Below are positions 23,655-25,640 of a stretch of 25,640 bases of DNA, one piece after another; within the stretch, counting starts at the first letter, position 1; each line of letters starts with the position of its first letter. This DNA is from an uncultured Bacteroidales bacterium (GTDB taxonomy: Bacteria > Bacteroidota > Bacteroidia > Bacteroidales > UBA3663), in the NCBI GenBank assembly GCA_937899265.1, contig CALBPV010000062.1, positions 1 to 25,640 on the forward strand, in the 5' to 3' direction. The position numbers and the translations under genes are program-made. The notes beneath the pieces were generated by a model. It saw only the letters and a program-made list of their open reading frames with translations, was not told where the DNA came from and searched no databases.

Positions 23655-25166
23655 ATGAAAACCGTTTCTGTCCTATTGACCGCCGCTCTGACTGTGGTTT
23701 TGGCTTCTGCCCAGACCCCGCAGGCTCCCGTCTTCATTCCCGACGACGATGCGCCCAATGCCGTCCGCTTTCTTCCGGCTCCTCCCTCCGAGGGTACGGC
23801 CCTGTTCCTCAGCGACAAAGCAGGCTATTTCCGGGGGAAAACCTTGCGTGACGGAGCCCGGGGCGAACAGGCTCGCCTGAATGCCAATCCCCGGTTTGAC
23901 TATACGCTGAGCCTCTTTGCCGGACCTTTCGGCATTGCTGTCTCCGACTCTCTCACGCCCGAGACCTACCGGCTCATCTCCGGCGTCTTCCAAGCTGCCA
24001 GAAAATACGCCACGCGCGATGCCAAACCCCACTACCGGCGTCCGCGTCCCTTCGTCTTCTTCGGCGAAGCGAGTCTCACACCGCAATATGATGCCGAGAT
24101 GGCCGACAACTGGAGTTATCCTTCGGGACATACGGCTCGCGCCTATTGTATGGCCTTCACGCTGGCTTCGCTCAACCCGGCCAATCAGGACACTCTCTTT
24201 CAGTTCGCCTACGAATACGGCCAGAGTCGCATCATCTGCGGCCATCATTGGCCCAGTGATGTCGAAGCCGGAAGGATGGTGGCTGCGGCTCTCTTTGCCC
24301 GCTTGCAGACCGACAGCGCCTATCTCTCCTGTTGGGCCAAAGCCAAGGAAGAAATCCGCAAACTCGACAGCGAGGGACGCATTGCCCATCCCCAACCCAC
24401 TGCGGGAAGTCTCTATGTGCCCAACTACGGCTATGGAGACCATCACATGATTCATGCCAACCTCACGGGCACCAAACGTTCCACCCGAAAGGCTCCGTAC
24501 GTGCCTGCAGCCGACTTTGCCAACAGTCTGGAGATTCTTCCCGCGCCTCCGCAGGAACACAGTGTCGAGTTCCTCTACGACCAGTATCAGTATTTCGACG
24601 GCAAACAGCAGCGTCTCACTCCCCGTGCCGACGTGGCCATTGCCGATGCTGAATTCTCGGCCAAGGGATTTGCAGCCAACTTTGCCGGAGCCTTCGGCAT
24701 TCTGATTTCCGAAGAGGAGACTCCGCAACTGTGGAAACTGCTCCGTGCCGTCATGAAATCGGAGAGCGGAACTGCCTCCCAGGCCAAGAACTATTACAAA
24801 CGCACCCGTCCCTACGCCTACTACAATCAGGGTTCCCTGGTCCCCAAGGACGAAGAAGAACTCCGCACCAACGGTTCCTTCCCTTCCGGCCACACCACCA
24901 TGGGCACAGTCTGGGGTCTGATTTTGGCAGAAATCAACATTGCCAATGAGGACACTATCCTCAAGCGCACATACGACTACGGGCAGAGCCGCGTCATTGC
25001 CGGCTATCACTGGCAGAGCGATGTCAACGCCGGACGTTATCTCGGCGCCACATTCGTGGCCCGTCTCCATGCCGACAAGGAATTCATCAAGCAGCTCCGC
25101 AAAGCCAAGAAGGAATTCCTCCGTCTCGACAAAGCCGGCAAAATCCGACACTACGAAACCCAATAG
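23655..25166 (+). CDS. Secreted double-domain PAP2 / class A acid phosphatase
   Basis: From the ATG at 23655 the product is 503 residues with a signal peptide (MKTVSVLLTAALTVVLASAQ). It contains two complete class A acid-phosphatase (PhoN-like, PAP2) units in tandem, each with the full Kx6RP / PSGH / SRx5Hx3D motif set. Unit 1: K124 in KPHYRRPRP, PSGH 156-159, SRIICGHHWPSD with H198 and D202. Unit 2: K378 in KNYYKRTRP, PSGH 410-413, SRVIAGYHWQSD with H452 and D456. Corresponding residues are all 254 apart and an LPAPP segment opens each unit, so the whole domain was duplicated. Such enzymes hydrolyse phosphomonoesters in the periplasm through a phospho-histidine. Typical family members have one unit of about 250 residues. 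The in-frame ATG at 23619 overlaps DUF1232 and would bury the signal peptide. Confidence 0.92.
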   Translation: MKTVSVLLTAALTVVLASAQTPQAPVFIPDDDAPNAVRFLPAPPSEGTALFLSDKAGYFRGKTLRDGARGEQARLNANPRFDYTLSLFAGPFGIAVSDSLTPETYRLISGVFQAARKYATRDAKPHYRRPRPFVFFGEASLTPQYDAEMADNWSYPSGHTARAYCMAFTLASLNPANQDTLFQFAYEYGQSRIICGHHWPSDVEAGRMVAAALFARLQTDSAYLSCWAKAKEEIRKLDSEGRIAHPQPTAGSLYVPNYGYGDHHMIHANLTGTKRSTRKAPYVPAADFANSLEILPAPPQEHSVEFLYDQYQYFDGKQQRLTPRADVAIADAEFSAKGFAANFAGAFGILISEEETPQLWKLLRAVMKSESGTASQAKNYYKRTRPYAYYNQGSLVPKDEEELRTNGSFPSGHTTMGTVWGLILAEINIANEDTILKRTYDYGQSRVIAGYHWQSDVNAGRYLGATFVARLHADKEFIKQLRKAKKEFLRLDKAGKIRHYETQ

Positions 25167-25331
25167 CGGGAATCTGCCATATCGGCGGGATGTGGATTGG
25201 AACGAGCAGACTCTCGTCAGTGGATTGCCACCCCAACTGGAAGGGATTTTAGGGTACTTGGCCCCGGCAATTTGTTTCCCATTGATAGAGAAAAGGTACG
25301 AAATAGTGAGCAAGAGCCAAAGGTGGCAGCA

Positions 25332-25377
25332 AAAAAACGTTCATGGGACAGCAAAATCGTTTCATTGAACGTTTTTT
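25332..25377 (+). terminator. Inverted repeat with T tract, possible terminator
   Basis: AAAAAACGTTCA (25332-25343) and TGAACGTTTTTT (25366-25377) are perfect 12-bp arms around a 22-nt loop. On the plus strand the stem runs into T6, as for an intrinsic terminator, but it lies 165 nt after the phosphatase stop. It may end that transcript or act as a regulatory site for the gene at 25465. I see no gene in the rest of 25167-25464. Confidence 0.5.
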
Positions 25378-25423
25378 GTTACCCTTTGCATCAAATGTTA
25401 TAAGATAAAAGGGGCGAACATGG

Positions 25424-25431
25424 TAACTTTG
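25424..25431 (+). promoter_or_regulatory. -7 element of the gene at the right edge
   Basis: TAACTTTG followed by CAGC matches the TAnnTTTG consensus 33 nt before the ATG at 25465. No TTTG is found at the normal -33 distance, where the sequence is AT-rich TTATAAG. Confidence 0.5.
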
Positions 25432-25464
25432 CAGCAGAATTTCAATAAATAAAGGCAACCAAAC

Positions 25465-25640
25465 ATGAGAAAAATTGTAATCGTGATGATGACCATGCTG
25501 CTGGTAGCGACGACAGCCGGCGCACAGAAGCCCTGTGTGCTGGGCGATAACCACGCCATGCTGCGACTGCAGCAGGGCAGCCGCATGCTGCTACTGCCCG
25601 TGCAGGAGAAGGAGGAGAACGCGGCTGTGGCCGTGCTCGA
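25465..25640 (+). CDS. Secreted protein, 5' part; tentative GH32 with DUF4980 N-terminus
   Basis: An ATG at 25465 opens a frame that runs off the right edge after 58 complete codons. It encodes a clear signal peptide (MRKIVIVMMTMLLVATTAGA, cleavage near AQ). The mature start then contains NHAMLRLQQGSRMLLLPVQE, followed by KEENAAVAVLD. The LR.....LLLPVQE..ENA.V.VL pattern reminds me of the DUF4980 domain that precedes the five-bladed propeller in many Bacteroidetes GH32 fructan hydrolases. This is recognition from a short stretch only, without any catalytic motif in view, so the call is tentative. The minus-strand ORFs here are shadows. Confidence 0.5.
   Translation, partial: MRKIVIVMMTMLLVATTAGAQKPCVLGDNHAMLRLQQGSRMLLLPVQEKEENAAVAVL

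Overview
The window looks like a chromosomal segment of a moderately GC-rich member of the Bacteroidales, most likely Prevotellaceae or Bacteroidaceae. The evidence is the repeated Bacteroidetes-type promoter (TTTG, 19-20 nt, TAnnTTTG), the near absence of Shine-Dalgarno sequences, a hybrid two-component regulator (HTCS), lipoprotein glycoside hydrolases, a Bacteroidetes-type bS21 and a glycine-lipid acyltransferase pair. The species cannot be named from the sequence.

Layout. (1) 1-368, minus: 5' part of a uridine/nucleoside phosphorylase, divergent from (2) 582-1967, a secreted TPR/PD40-repeat protein. (3) 2179-6184, plus: a compact cluster of polyprenol-phosphate mannosyltransferase, dihydroorotase (pyrC) and two acyltransferases resembling GlsA and GlsB of glycine-lipid synthesis; it ends at a perfect 32-nt palindrome shared with the convergent (4) GH2 beta-galactosidase (6258-9374, minus). 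(5) 9502-9696, minus: rpsU with its own terminator, promoter and a structured leader, divergent from (6) a large Xaa-Pro aminopeptidase (9930-11744, plus). (7) tRNA-Ser(GGA), minus, 11815-11905. (8) 12122-17617: an HTCS regulator followed by a DcuB-type C4-dicarboxylate transporter. (9) 17791-25166: GH31 alpha-xylosidase-like lipoprotein with a PA14 insert, a 220-bp inverted-repeat element containing a 7-nt tandem repeat, GH3 beta-glucosidase lipoprotein, a YkvA/DUF1232 protein and a double PAP2 phosphatase. (10) 25465 to the right edge: the start of a secreted protein, tentatively the N-terminus of a GH32 enzyme.

How it may work together. The HTCS, GH31 and GH3 genes, perhaps with the GH2 gene about 8 kb away, provide the exo-acting enzymes expected for trimming xyloglucan-type oligosaccharides (xylose, glucose, galactose). 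No SusC/SusD pair and no endo-glucanase is present, so this is either one end of a locus or a periplasmic oligosaccharide-finishing set. DcuB would exchange fumarate and succinate, the fermentation end product.

I found no defence system, phage, integrase, CRISPR array or transposase. The most interesting observations are the rpsU leader, where a rare strong Shine-Dalgarno sequence sits in a predicted hairpin loop 55 nt before the start codon, the MITE-like element upstream of the GH3 gene, and the phosphatase made of two complete tandem catalytic units.
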